A stretch of 64,000 bases of DNA, taken from Paenibacillus plantiphilus (GTDB taxonomy: Bacteria > Bacillota > Bacilli > Paenibacillales > Paenibacillaceae). Position numbers and translations under genes: made by a program. The notes beneath the pieces are model-generated. The model had not been told where the DNA came from. It searched no databases and was given only the letters and a program-made list of their open reading frames with translations. Below, piece after piece: positions 54,628 through 62,968 of this stretch. The DNA is taken from assembly GCF_927798095.1 (NCBI RefSeq), contig NZ_CAKMMF010000004.1:230993-294992 (forward strand). The letters run 5' to 3'. The number at the start of each line of letters is the position of its first letter. The first letter of the stretch is position 1.

Positions 54628-55940
54628 TGCGTCATCTCCTCATCCTTGAACGACCGGGTTTGCCGATAGTTCCATATCGAGAATCCGGCGATAATAATAA
54701 AGAGAATGATCCCTATAGCCGAAGCAATATTGTAGATATTGTTGTTCAAGGTCAGCTTGTACAGCCATGTAATCAACAAATCGGTATGCCCTGCGAACTG
54801 ATATTCCGGATTGGACGGACCGCCGTTCGTCAGCAAATATATGACATTGAAGTTGTTGAAGTTGCCTGCGAGCTGGATAATGAGAATCGGCGCAATCGCG
54901 AACATGATGAACGGGAACGTAATGATCCTCGCCTGCTGCCATCTCCCTGCCCCTTCGACCCTGGCAGCCTCGTACAAATCCGGCGAGATCGTGGACAGAA
55001 CGCTGCTGATCAAGAGAAACGACAGCGGCATTCCTACCCAAATGTTGACGATAATGACGGTGAACTTAGCCCAGAATGGGTCTGTCAGCCAAGGCAATTG
55101 CCCTAATCCAAAATGGGATAGATACTGATTAATAGGACCGAACTTGCCGTTGAACATCATTTTCATCGCTAATAGAGATATCATCTGAGGGATGGCGTAT
55201 GGAATAATGATAAGCGTCCTCCATATCCCCTTCAGCCTGATTTCCTTCTGCGAGAGCACCAATGCAACGGCTAGCCCGCTAATAAATGTCGTTGCTGTTG
55301 CGACAACAGCCCACAGCACCGTCCAGCCCAATACGCCAAGAAAGGTGCCGCTCCAGCTGCTTAGACGGAACAACTGGGCAAACGTATCGAGTCCCACCCA
55401 ATCAACCAGATTGCCTGGCGGAATATGATGCGGCGAGGAATAGTTGGTGAAGGCGAGCAGGACCATGAATACGATAGGCAGAATCGTCAGAAACAGTATG
55501 CCTGCCCCCGGCAAGACTAGCATCGCTTGAGCAAATTTGAAATCATGAATGAAGGTCAGCGTTTGTCTGAAGGTTGCCGGGGGCAGGCCAGAATCCCGCT
55601 TCCGCCCCGTTCGGTAAGCATCCTTGATTACGCTGATATAAACGATCAAATAGAGCACGAACAGAAAGAGCACGATCAAGCTTTGTATCATCAGATTGAT
55701 CGAATGATCTCCAGGAACATTCACAGACCTGCCATTGACTTCTTCGAGTCGGGAAGGGACGTCACCGAGCGTAATCATTCCCCAAACCGCTGTCCGCAGT
55801 GTGGACGCGAAGTAGCTGATGGCGAAGCCGCTTAAGAGGAGCATCATTAACCCCTTGATCCATTGGCGGTTATAGATCTGTCCCGAGCCAGGGATTAATG
55901 CCGACAAGACAGGTGCGACCATATGATGTCTAGTTTTCAT
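54624..55940 (-). CDS. Sugar ABC transporter permease, MalF type
   Basis: The 438-residue permease has an N-terminal hydrophobic region (HMVAPVLSALIPGSGQIYNRQWIKGLMMLLL), further helices and the EAA loop YEAARVEGAGRWQQARIITFPF (about 355-376). The ATG at 55940 is 7 nt past the stop of the binding-protein gene and has no clear ribosome site; an in-frame ATG at 56003 lies inside that gene. Reinitiation after the upstream stop is plausible. It pairs with the MalG-type gene through an ATGA overlap. Confidence 0.92.
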   Translation of the reverse strand: MKTRHHMVAPVLSALIPGSGQIYNRQWIKGLMMLLLSGFAISYFASTLRTAVWGMITLGDVPSRLEEVNGRSVNVPGDHSINLMIQSLIVLFLFVLYLIVYISVIKDAYRTGRKRDSGLPPATFRQTLTFIHDFKFAQAMLVLPGAGILFLTILPIVFMVLLAFTNYSSPHHIPPGNLVDWVGLDTFAQLFRLSSWSGTFLGVLGWTVLWAVVATATTFISGLAVALVLSQKEIRLKGIWRTLIIIPYAIPQMISLLAMKMMFNGKFGPINQYLSHFGLGQLPWLTDPFWAKFTVIIVNIWVGMPLSFLLISSVLSTISPDLYEAARVEGAGRWQQARIITFPFIMFAIAPILIIQLAGNFNNFNVIYLLTNGGPSNPEYQFAGHTDLLITWLYKLTLNNNIYNIASAIGIILFIIIAGFSIWNYRQTRSFKDEEMTQ

Positions 55941-55947
55941 AGGGCCG

Positions 55948-57321
55948 TCAGAATGGGGCTTCGGTTGAGCCCGGCTCACTCGGTTTGTCCCCTTGCTTGG
56001 CATTCAGCGACATGGCATCCCGGATTTGCTTAACCGCTCTGTCCAAAACTTCCTTCCCGTCATTCCCGTCCCAAATCTCCACCATTGCAGCATCCATCGG
56101 AACCCATACACTGCTAATTTCCGGAATGGAAGGCGCCGAATGCGAGTTGCTGAACTGTTTATAGAAGGTGCTCGTAATCTCGTCTCCCTGAATAACAGCA
56201 TTTTGCGCCGCTTCCTTATGTGTCGGCACTGCGCCCGTCAGCTCGTAATTAAGCAGCTGCGCCGACTTATTGGAAGCGAATCTCGCGAACAATTTGGCTG
56301 CATTGGGATACTTGCTGTAAGCGCTGACATACCAGGAATTGACTTGAGACAGCGTGACAGAATCATTGCCGCCAATGGCCGGAATTGGAGCCACTCCAAA
56401 GTTGATGCCTGCTTGCCTGAACGTCTCGATGAACCATGATCCTGTCACATTCATCGCCACGCTTCCCTCGCTGAACAATGTAGTTTTGATATCGCTTGCA
56501 ATGTCGCCCGCAGAGATCGGAAGAACCTCCTTGCGCAAGCTTGCGAAAACTTCCATTCCTTTGACCGCGCCCTCGTTGTTTAATCCAATATCCGCAGGAT
56601 CGGTACCGTTGTTGCCGAAAATATAACCGCCGGTAGAACCGATGAAAGGATAACTGAAGTAGAAGAATGGCGCATCGAACATAAAGGCGTACTTGTTGCG
56701 GTCAGGGTCAGTAAAGGTTTTGGAGAAGGCAATGACCTCTTCCATCGTTGCCGGAGGCTTGCTGATCAAATCCTTGTTATAGAACATCGCATAGGTCATC
56801 ACCTTGATTGGATAGCCGTACAGCTTATTGTTATACGAGCCTGCAGTGACCGCGACCGCTTCGTGCTCGCTTCGCGTAGCCTCTTCGAACTCATCGTTGG
56901 GCAGAATAAGCCCGGCGCTCGCTGCCTTGCCGAGATGATCCTGAGATGTCGTAATAACATCTGCGGCCAGTCCAGCCGGACCGTCCAGCTCGAATTTCCC
57001 GATCTGGTCCATCGTTCCAAGCTCCTGCATTCTCACCTCGACGCCATATGCAGCCGTGAACTCCTTCATGATCGCTTCGACGAACGGACGAGCCTCCTTG
57101 CTTTCCCAGATCAGCAGACTTGCGCCGGGCTCTGGGACAAGATCCGTCTCCAGCTTGTTGAAGGTCAGATCAAACTTGCTTTGATCGGGCGTGTTCCCCG
57201 TTCCTTTCGAGTCGTTCGGATCGTTCGCGTTGTTAGAGCATGCCGTCGTTATAACCAGCGACAATGTTAAGACGAAGAGCGATACCTTTGCCAAACCGCC
57301 TAAAGCTTGTTTTCTTTTCAT
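55948..57321 (-). CDS. Extracellular sugar-binding lipoprotein, MalE type
   Basis: The 457-residue product has a lipoprotein signal (LFVLTLSLVITTAC, Cys about residue 28), a Asn/Asp-rich linker and the family-1 solute-binding fold: TDLVPEPGASLLIWESKEARPFVEAIMKEFTAAYGVEV, YGYPIKVMTYAMFYNKDLI and FSEGSVAMNVTGSWF. It resembles maltodextrin-binding proteins. The ATG at 57321 has GGGGGG 7 nt upstream; it starts 17 nt after the first esterase stop. Substrate: an oligosaccharide of unknown identity. Confidence 0.93.
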   Translation of the reverse strand: MKRKQALGGLAKVSLFVLTLSLVITTACSNNANDPNDSKGTGNTPDQSKFDLTFNKLETDLVPEPGASLLIWESKEARPFVEAIMKEFTAAYGVEVRMQELGTMDQIGKFELDGPAGLAADVITTSQDHLGKAASAGLILPNDEFEEATRSEHEAVAVTAGSYNNKLYGYPIKVMTYAMFYNKDLISKPPATMEEVIAFSKTFTDPDRNKYAFMFDAPFFYFSYPFIGSTGGYIFGNNGTDPADIGLNNEGAVKGMEVFASLRKEVLPISAGDIASDIKTTLFSEGSVAMNVTGSWFIETFRQAGINFGVAPIPAIGGNDSVTLSQVNSWYVSAYSKYPNAAKLFARFASNKSAQLLNYELTGAVPTHKEAAQNAVIQGDEITSTFYKQFSNSHSAPSIPEISSVWVPMDAAMVEIWDGNDGKEVLDRAVKQIRDAMSLNAKQGDKPSEPGSTEAPF

Positions 57322-57338
57322 TTGAATTCCCCCCGTCA

Positions 57339-58670
57339 TTATAAGGTTTGCCCTTGAATCCAGCTTTCCACTTCATAGCGCAGCATGACATCATCATTTG
57401 CGACAAATTGACGCTTCGGTATCGCATTCCCGTCCGCGTCAGCCTCCTGCAATCCGGAGTACTCACAGACGTGAAAGGAGTATCCGCTGCCTCTGGGCAG
57501 TGTGAACCGTCTGTGAAACGTTTGCTGCCCGACCTGCTCAAGCTCTACTCCGGCATATATTTTGGCGTCTTTACGAGTATGAATCGGGACAACAACCTCT
57601 ATCTCAACCACAACCTCCGGGGATAATGCCGGAACGATTGATAATGCTTTGGTTGCGGATAAAGCAGGATGCATATATTCGATTACGAAGTCTCCGACCT
57701 CCCATGCCATGATTAAGCCCTCTGGCGTAATAAAAGCGATGTTATCTGGCGTTAGCGTAAACCGCGCATCCAAATCCACAATATTTAAACCGCTTTCATA
57801 AGTGAGAATCGGATAGACGTGGCTGCTGACCCCGTTTACTGCCGCAATATCATCGCCTATCAATTCCGCTGCGACAGGCAAGCCCTTATCCCCGAAGAAG
57901 TAAATGAGCGGGCCAAGAACTCTACTCGCCCATGCATCCTCATTATGCTCCGCCAACGGCTCATAGCAGAACATGAGATCTTCACCAGAACGATAGCCCA
58001 GTTCTATGAAATGCTCGACCATCTCTCTGACATGACTAACTTGAACGGTCATCCCCTCCATCCCGCCAGTATCGATCCAGAGCTGCAGCGGCTCCTTCTT
58101 GACAAATTGCTGAACGATCGGGCAATGCTTCATTTCTTCTTCATTATACTGTGCAAAATAAGGAGATATCATGGCCAGCTTGCCGAAGACGTCCGAGCGG
58201 CGAAATCCGATATGGTAGGTGACAAGCCCTCCTCTGGACGATCCCATGAGCGCTGTATGGCAGCTTTCCCGTTTCGTGCGGTAAGTTTCATCGATACAAG
58301 GCTTCAACTCTTCAACCAGGAAATTCTCATAAGACTCTCCGAAACATGGATAGTCAAGTCGGACCTCATATGGACCATGATGCGCAAACTCACTGTTGCG
58401 CTCCATTCCCATATTTGCAATGGCAACAATAATCAATTCCTCGATTCGCTGCTCAGCAATCAATGCATCACATATTTGATGCAAATTCCAAGATTGCCCG
58501 TTAAAAGCAGGGTTGAACACATTTTGCCCATCATGCACATACAAGACTGGATAAGTCCTGTCCGGCTGCAGATCATAGGATGGCGGCAAATAGACAAACA
58601 GCTCTCTTTGATTATTCAAGCATTCTGATCGAAAGTCTGCAATTCTGTCAATTCGTGATTTCCCTGTCAT
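57339..58670 (-). CDS. Esterase D/enterochelin-esterase-like alpha/beta hydrolase with C-terminal carbohydrate-binding-like module
   Basis: The 443-residue protein has a putative-esterase domain (1-255) with VLYVHDGQNVFNP near residue 43, the nucleophile elbow MGSSRGG (Ser145), an Asp in LWIDTGGMEG and a His in EPLAEHNEDAW. Its C-terminal 180 residues are beta-rich. The last part (VVPIHTRKDAKIYAGVE.., LPRGSGYSFHVCEYSGLQEADADGNAIPKR) looks like a CBM20/CBM48-type starch-binding fold. It has no signal peptide and is cytoplasmic. GGAG lies 8 nt upstream. A tandem paralogue precedes it by 15 nt. I infer deacylation of an imported saccharide. Confidence 0.82.
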   Translation of the reverse strand: MTGKSRIDRIADFRSECLNNQRELFVYLPPSYDLQPDRTYPVLYVHDGQNVFNPAFNGQSWNLHQICDALIAEQRIEELIIVAIANMGMERNSEFAHHGPYEVRLDYPCFGESYENFLVEELKPCIDETYRTKRESCHTALMGSSRGGLVTYHIGFRRSDVFGKLAMISPYFAQYNEEEMKHCPIVQQFVKKEPLQLWIDTGGMEGMTVQVSHVREMVEHFIELGYRSGEDLMFCYEPLAEHNEDAWASRVLGPLIYFFGDKGLPVAAELIGDDIAAVNGVSSHVYPILTYESGLNIVDLDARFTLTPDNIAFITPEGLIMAWEVGDFVIEYMHPALSATKALSIVPALSPEVVVEIEVVVPIHTRKDAKIYAGVELEQVGQQTFHRRFTLPRGSGYSFHVCEYSGLQEADADGNAIPKRQFVANDDVMLRYEVESWIQGQTL

Positions 58671-58685
58671 CCACCATTCTCCTTC

Positions 58686-60020
58686 CTACTGAAATTCCGG
58701 CTTCAAGTCGATCCAATTTTCAACCGTATAGCTGACCTTCTTATCTCTATCAGCAACCAATCTTCTGTAAGGAATCTGCCCATAATCGTGGTCAACCTCA
58801 TCCTTCTCGTAGCCCCGAGTAATGAGAAAATCAAAGGTTAGTCCTCTCGGCAATTTAATCATGCCGCCGTATCGACCCTTGCCGAGCTTAGGCACTTCGA
58901 ATGTGGCATAGATCTCGGCATCATCCGGTGTCGATGGAGGCACCTGAATGTCAAGCTCAATCTCAACCGTTTCGGACAGGCTCTCCACAACCGTAAACGT
59001 TCGTGAGGCCTCTAGATCCCCATATCTGTAAAAGATAGTTGCAATTCCTGACCGCTTGGGCAGCAGCCGTCCATCTGGCATCACTTCTAGAACCTCCGGA
59101 TGCATAGAGCGATAGCTGCCCTGTAAATCACTGAAGCTAAACGCATTGTCCCGGGTGACAACCGCATTGATGTAGGCGAGCGGCCCTTTCACGCCGACTG
59201 CATCCGGTCCCTGCAGTTCCACCTTCACCGCAGCGGCCTCCTCCCCGAAGAAATGAATAAGCGGCATATGTGCTCTGCGGCCCCAATCCCATTCGGAATG
59301 AGCAGCATCCCGGTCCTCGAAATAATAGAGCTCGCCCCCCTGCTTCCAGCCCTTATTCAGCATATCTTCCGCCACGCTCTTCACATGGCCTGGCATGAAG
59401 AAACCTTCCGCCCCGCCGATATCCAGCCATATCTTCTGCCCCTCATTCAGAGGGTAGCCCCGGTATTGCATCGTTTCCTCAAGCGTGTAAGGATCAACCC
59501 TTACGAAGAATGGCGACAGAATGCCAAGCATGCCGAAAACGTCAGGATTGCGCAGACCGATGTTGTATGTTGCAATGCCGGCTGCTGATGAACCCATTAA
59601 GCCAGTGTGCTCCGCTTGCGGCAATGTCCTGAAGGCCCGGTCCAGCAATGGCTTCAATTCCTCAATCAGAAAGTGCTCGTAATCCTCGCCAACGCAGCGG
59701 ATCGGATAAGCGCACACATCATGAAAGTATTCGCTCGTTCCTTCCTCATACTTGTGCTCGACAGCGGCGATGATAATCGGCTGGATATGGCCAGAGGCGA
59801 TCAATTGATCCGCGATCCGATGCATTCCCCATGACTCCCCCGATTCCTTCCGAGGGTTGAATACATGCTGGCCAACATGCATATACAGAACAGGATACCG
59901 CTGCGACAGATCGTCGTCATAGCCAGCAGGCAGATAGACGTAGATCTCTCTCTCATTCCCTAGCCGTGATGCATGAATGCCTGGTAAAACAACAAGCTGC
60001 GATTGATTAGTAGTAGACAT
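58686..60020 (-). CDS. Second esterase-like alpha/beta hydrolase with C-terminal carbohydrate-binding-like module
   Basis: Paralogue of the next gene, 444 residues, same layout: esterase domain (about 1-265) and C-terminal beta modules ending with VPPSTPDDAEIYATFEVPK and RGLTFDFLITRGYEKDEVD. The elbow reads MGSSAAG (Ser145) instead of GSSRGG, and the conserved HDGQN is HVGQH, so the active site has diverged; the His (AAHSEWDW) is kept. It may have another specificity or be inactive. AGGGG lies 8 nt before the ATG at 60020. First gene of the operon, controlled by the LacI-type operator. Confidence 0.8.
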   Translation of the reverse strand: MSTTNQSQLVVLPGIHASRLGNEREIYVYLPAGYDDDLSQRYPVLYMHVGQHVFNPRKESGESWGMHRIADQLIASGHIQPIIIAAVEHKYEEGTSEYFHDVCAYPIRCVGEDYEHFLIEELKPLLDRAFRTLPQAEHTGLMGSSAAGIATYNIGLRNPDVFGMLGILSPFFVRVDPYTLEETMQYRGYPLNEGQKIWLDIGGAEGFFMPGHVKSVAEDMLNKGWKQGGELYYFEDRDAAHSEWDWGRRAHMPLIHFFGEEAAAVKVELQGPDAVGVKGPLAYINAVVTRDNAFSFSDLQGSYRSMHPEVLEVMPDGRLLPKRSGIATIFYRYGDLEASRTFTVVESLSETVEIELDIQVPPSTPDDAEIYATFEVPKLGKGRYGGMIKLPRGLTFDFLITRGYEKDEVDHDYGQIPYRRLVADRDKKVSYTVENWIDLKPEFQ

Positions 60021-60064
60021 AGCAGAAACCCCTTTGTGTATGCAGATTGCAATAAAACATCGCA

Positions 60065-60080
60065 ACTTAACCGGTTAAGT
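60065..60080. promoter_or_regulatory. LacI-family operator, perfect 16-bp palindrome
   Basis: ACTTAACCGGTTAAGT is a perfect palindrome with the central CG pair typical of LacI-family operators. It lies just downstream of the -10 box of the esterase operon (60087-60092), covering the transcription start, so binding would block transcription. The divergent LacI-type gene at 60194 is the obvious ligand. Confidence 0.88.
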
Positions 60081-60086
60081 GATTTC

Positions 60087-60115
60087 AGTATATGTGATGA
60101 TTGCGAGGCTGTCAA
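60087..60115 (-). promoter_or_regulatory. Sigma-A promoter of the esterase-ABC operon
   Basis: On the minus strand TTGACA (complement of 60110-60115) and TATACT (complement of 60087-60092) are spaced by exactly 17 nt. The start point would fall inside the 60065-60080 operator. Confidence 0.85.
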
Positions 60116-60123
60116 CCTATGGA

Positions 60124-60153
60124 TTGACATTTTTATATTTCCAGATTTATGAT
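60124..60153 (+). promoter_or_regulatory. Sigma-A promoter of the LacI-type gene
   Basis: TTGACA (60124-60129) and TATGAT (60148-60153) with an 18-nt spacer, about 40 nt before the start codon. It is back to back with the operon promoter. Confidence 0.75.
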
Positions 60154-60193
60154 TAAGCTAAGTTTTTGACCCAAGTGAGGCGGTTAGCAAAAT

Positions 60194-61120
60194 ATGAAGA
60201 AAACGACATTAAGAGACGTTGCCAAAGAAGCCGATGTATCCGTCGCTACAGTGAGTTATGTGCTTAACAATGTAAGCAACCAAACGATCCCCGAAGATAC
60301 AAGACAACGGGTATTCAATGCTGCAAGCAAGCTGAAATATGTGCAGAATCTGACTGCCAAGGCGCTCTCTCTAGGCAAAACTAATGTTCTGGGGATCTTG
60401 TTCGTGAGCAATGCCAACTCCCGTATTCCCAAGCCGATCAGCTACGGACCTTTCCTTCACAGATTGGAGCGCAGGTGTCAGAATAAAGGGTATCATCTGC
60501 TTGTATCTCAAATCGATCCATTAACGCCCAGCTACGAAATCATACAGGAGAGAAAGCTGGACGGCGCTTTCCTGATCGATGCGATGGAGGAATCCTTCCA
60601 TTCGATATCCAGCAACCTTCAATACGGCTCGCCGCTTGTCATCGTGGACGCTATGATCAACGATTCATTATTTCGCAGTGTAAACCCTGATTGGGAGACA
60701 CTGTTTCATGAGCTGAAAGCAGCCGGAGCAGGCGAGCAAGCCTATGCTCTCATTCATGAGCAGGCCTCAAACCTGCTATACAATCAAAAAATCCAATCCG
60801 CTTCCGGATTGGATGAAACCTGCATATGCGCTGTAACTAATGATGAGGACAAGCTGCGGACCTTTATTGAGGGCCATGCCGACAAGCACCTGATCGTAGT
60901 GAACGAATTTCTGGCGCTGCAGGTCATGAAATACCATAGTCCTGAGCATATGACTGTAATATGCACATCGGAATGCCCCGAATTTCTGCCGGAGCAAGTG
61001 AAGAAGATCCTCCTGAGTCGTTCGAAGGCGGATGCCGCCTTTGAATTAATGAACGAGCTGCTGCAATCACCATTCAGCTCGTCCGGAGATCAGAGCATCG
61101 CAATGCGAATATCCGAATAA
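60194..61120 (+). CDS. LacI-family transcription regulator
   Basis: The 308-residue protein has the N-terminal HTH TLRDVAKEADVSVATVSYVLNN (residues 5-26) and hinge KALSLGKTNVLGILFVSN. The ligand domain is somewhat short (about 250 residues) and diverged: the typical SxDxD effector motifs are weak, and the C-terminal half aligns poorly by eye. AGGCGG lies 10 nt before the ATG. It diverges from the esterase-ABC operon and probably represses it through the palindrome at 60065-60080; the inducer is unknown. Confidence 0.9.
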   Translation: MKKTTLRDVAKEADVSVATVSYVLNNVSNQTIPEDTRQRVFNAASKLKYVQNLTAKALSLGKTNVLGILFVSNANSRIPKPISYGPFLHRLERRCQNKGYHLLVSQIDPLTPSYEIIQERKLDGAFLIDAMEESFHSISSNLQYGSPLVIVDAMINDSLFRSVNPDWETLFHELKAAGAGEQAYALIHEQASNLLYNQKIQSASGLDETCICAVTNDEDKLRTFIEGHADKHLIVVNEFLALQVMKYHSPEHMTVICTSECPEFLPEQVKKILLSRSKADAAFELMNELLQSPFSSSGDQSIAMRISE

Positions 61121-61172
61121 CCGCCACATAACAAGGCTCATTAGCCATGCTATGTGGCGACGGGAGGATGAC

Positions 61173-61280
61173 ATGAGCGCAAAAATTGCCATCGATTCCT
61201 TGCAGGATTTGGTTGATCAGTTCGGAGCAAGCTTCGTTCCTGAATGTCAAAGGGTAAACCCGAGCAGGTCAGAACCATAA
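61173..61280 (+). CDS. Candidate 35-codon ORF after the LacI-type gene
   Basis: ATG at 61173 has GGGAGG 5 nt upstream and the ORF ends with TAA directly before a strong terminator. The product starts MSAKIAIDSLQDLVDQFGAS and has no recognisable domain. A hairpin (CGCCACATA/TATGTGGCG, 61122-61130 and 61151-61159) precedes the ribosome site. It may be a genuine small gene or the truncated beginning of a lost one. Confidence 0.4.
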   Translation: MSAKIAIDSLQDLVDQFGASFVPECQRVNPSRSEP

Positions 61281-61287
61281 AAAACAA

Positions 61288-61337
61288 AAATAACCTTCAA
61301 AACCACTATAAAAGTGGAGATGAAGGTTATTTTTTTT
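61288..61337. terminator. Strong bidirectional terminator
   Basis: AAATAACCTTCA (61288-61299) pairs with TGAAGGTTATTT (61321-61332), with an inner CCAC/GTGG stem. Nine T follow on the plus strand (61329-61337) and T-runs also follow on the minus strand. It separates the LacI unit from yhaM. The 61338-61507 stretch shows no gene. Confidence 0.93.
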
Positions 61338-61507
61338 ATTGTTCACGGGCGGCGACTGTGGAAAAGACTGTGCCACTGACGAGTATGCCACTGTACGCAT
61401 GGAAACCACCACCGTCATGCAGCGGTAAACCACGCGTAGAAGAACACAGCACCTATGTATGCAGCATGGGGAACCGCTTACGTGCGAACGATGTATGCGA
61501 GAATCCA

Positions 61508-62479
61508 TTAGGTGGATTTCCCAAGACCCTTTGAGCGATAAATCTGCTTATTCTCCAGAATTCTAACCGGTGCCGTCCATTCCTCTGTATCCGGCATTGT
61601 ACTTACCGCATCCTCGACAGCCTGGAGCTTGGCATCCAATTGATCAATGTAATGCAGCGCCACAGCCTCCGGAATTTGCGGTTGAACTGGACTTCCCCAT
61701 TCTCCCAAATTGTGATGTGATAGAATCATATGATGCAAAATAACAACCTTCTCAGAATCGACTGCCAGCCCTAGCGAAATTGCAGCCTCAGTAACCCAGT
61801 TCGCAGCCATCGACAGATGACCGAGCAGCTTGCCGGTAAAGCTGTATTCCTTCACGATTCCAATCTCTGCAGTCAACTCGTCCGTCTTGGCAATGTCATG
61901 CAAAATAATGCCTGCGCGAATGAGATCCAGGTTCAGGAATGGACGCTGCTTTGCCACGAACTCTCCCAGCTCCAGCATTCTCACAATATGATATGCCAAA
62001 CCAGCATAGAAGGCATGATGCATCGATTTGGCAGCCGGATAATGCATCAGCTTATCCTCAACCCGGGAAACACAAGCATGGACGATGCTTCTAATCTCTT
62101 TATCTGCAATACTTTCGACTGTCTGCTTGATTGTATACAGCAGGTCAACCGGCTGAACCGGCGCTGAACGAATAAAATCGGTCATATCTTGATGATCATA
62201 ATCAGCAGCAGGACGTATCTGCATAATTTTGAACTGAGGCTTGTCCCGATAAATTTGTACGATTCCTTTAACCTTGACGATCATTGGCGCAATAAAGGTT
62301 TCCTTGTCTCGCGAGGAGGCATCCCAGAATTTCGTCTGAATCTCACCGCTCTTATCGGCCAGTACAAGATCCATATAATCTTTTGGTGGCGTCGCATTCG
62401 TTTGTTTCGCTTCTGCGCTCTTGAGCAAATAAAAGCCTATAATTTCGTCGCCTTCTACAAAGGTTTTAATAAGTGTCAT
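61508..62479 (-). CDS. yhaM: 3'-5' exoribonuclease YhaM
   Basis: Processive RNase of Gram-positive bacteria that trims short 3' tails. The 323-residue product has an N-terminal OB-fold (VEGDEIIGFYLLKSAEAKQTN to VKVKGIVQIYRDKPQFKI) and an HD domain with HHAFYAGLAYHIVRM and LHDIAKTDEL (about 195-204) and a HHMILSHHNLGEWGSPV motif near residue 250. Length matches B. subtilis YhaM. AGGAGAG precedes the ATG. It stands alone in front of a strong terminator. Confidence 0.95.
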   Translation of the reverse strand: MTLIKTFVEGDEIIGFYLLKSAEAKQTNATPPKDYMDLVLADKSGEIQTKFWDASSRDKETFIAPMIVKVKGIVQIYRDKPQFKIMQIRPAADYDHQDMTDFIRSAPVQPVDLLYTIKQTVESIADKEIRSIVHACVSRVEDKLMHYPAAKSMHHAFYAGLAYHIVRMLELGEFVAKQRPFLNLDLIRAGIILHDIAKTDELTAEIGIVKEYSFTGKLLGHLSMAANWVTEAAISLGLAVDSEKVVILHHMILSHHNLGEWGSPVQPQIPEAVALHYIDQLDAKLQAVEDAVSTMPDTEEWTAPVRILENKQIYRSKGLGKST

Positions 62480-62631
62480 TATTAATCTCTCCTAGCTGCT
62501 TGTCTTTAAAATGCTGTGATGGAACCTCTCTGTTATTTTCTTGATTATCCCATACTGCAATCGTTTTGTCATAATGTTCTCCTCCCCCGCATATACTCCC
62601 AGTATAGCCCCAACAGAAGGAGGTGAGGGCA

Positions 62632-62712
62632 ATGAAGAAGATCAGATTGCTAGTTCGGTTCAGTCTCAAAATGATCGGATTGAAAATGTTCATCTCTATC
62701 GCAAAAAATTAA
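62632..62712 (+). CDS. Candidate 26-residue cationic amphipathic peptide
   Basis: The ATG at 62632 follows AAGGAGGTGAGGGCA, one of the best ribosome sites in the window, and the frame closes after 26 codons at a TAA (62710-62712). The product begins MKKIRLLVRFSLKMIGLKMF, is strongly basic (Lys/Arg) without acidic residues, and alternates hydrophobic and charged faces as a membrane-active helix would. SpoVM of B. subtilis is also 26 residues and amphipathic, but its KLPKFLGG motif is absent. A terminator at 62839-62864 may belong to it. Function unknown. Confidence 0.55.
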   Translation: MKKIRLLVRFSLKMIGLKMFISIAKN

Positions 62713-62838
62713 TGTCCGCTGCCGCAAGCTGAATAGAAGCATTGCTTTAATATGTTACCCAATTAGCTTTGAACAGGGATCGTGCGTCATCGCTCTTCTC
62801 CTTCAAAGATAACAATAAATCTATTCAAGCGACAATAT

Positions 62839-62880
62839 CCCGCTGATGATTTACTATCAGTGGGTTTGTCGTGTTTTTTG
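62839..62880 (+). terminator. Intrinsic terminator upstream of the cotD-like gene
   Basis: CCCGCTGAT (62839-62847) pairs with ATCAGTGGG (62856-62864); TTTGTCGTGTTTTTT follows. It would end the transcript of the 26-codon gene. Confidence 0.8.
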
Positions 62881-62903
62881 CAAAAACCGTGACAAGCATC
62901 CAA

Positions 62904-62931
62904 ACCATGAGACGCTCCTGCACATAGTATA
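62904..62931 (+). promoter_or_regulatory. Sigma-K-type promoter of the cotD-like gene
   Basis: AACC (62903-62906 region) and CATAGTATA (62923-62931) are separated by exactly 16 nt, matching the sigma-K consensus (A/C)AC(C) N16 CATAnnnTA known from B. subtilis mother-cell genes. The start point would be near 62939, before the ribosome site AAAGGAG. This fits a late spore-coat gene. Confidence 0.75.
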
Positions 62932-62968
62932 GCATGTAACTACTCAACGAAAGGAGCTAGAAATTTCT

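Noticed and set aside
62541..62732. 63-codon plus-strand ORF overlapping the 26-codon peptide gene
   Set aside because: No ribosome site at its start, and the strong AAGGAGGTG serves the shorter frame inside it.
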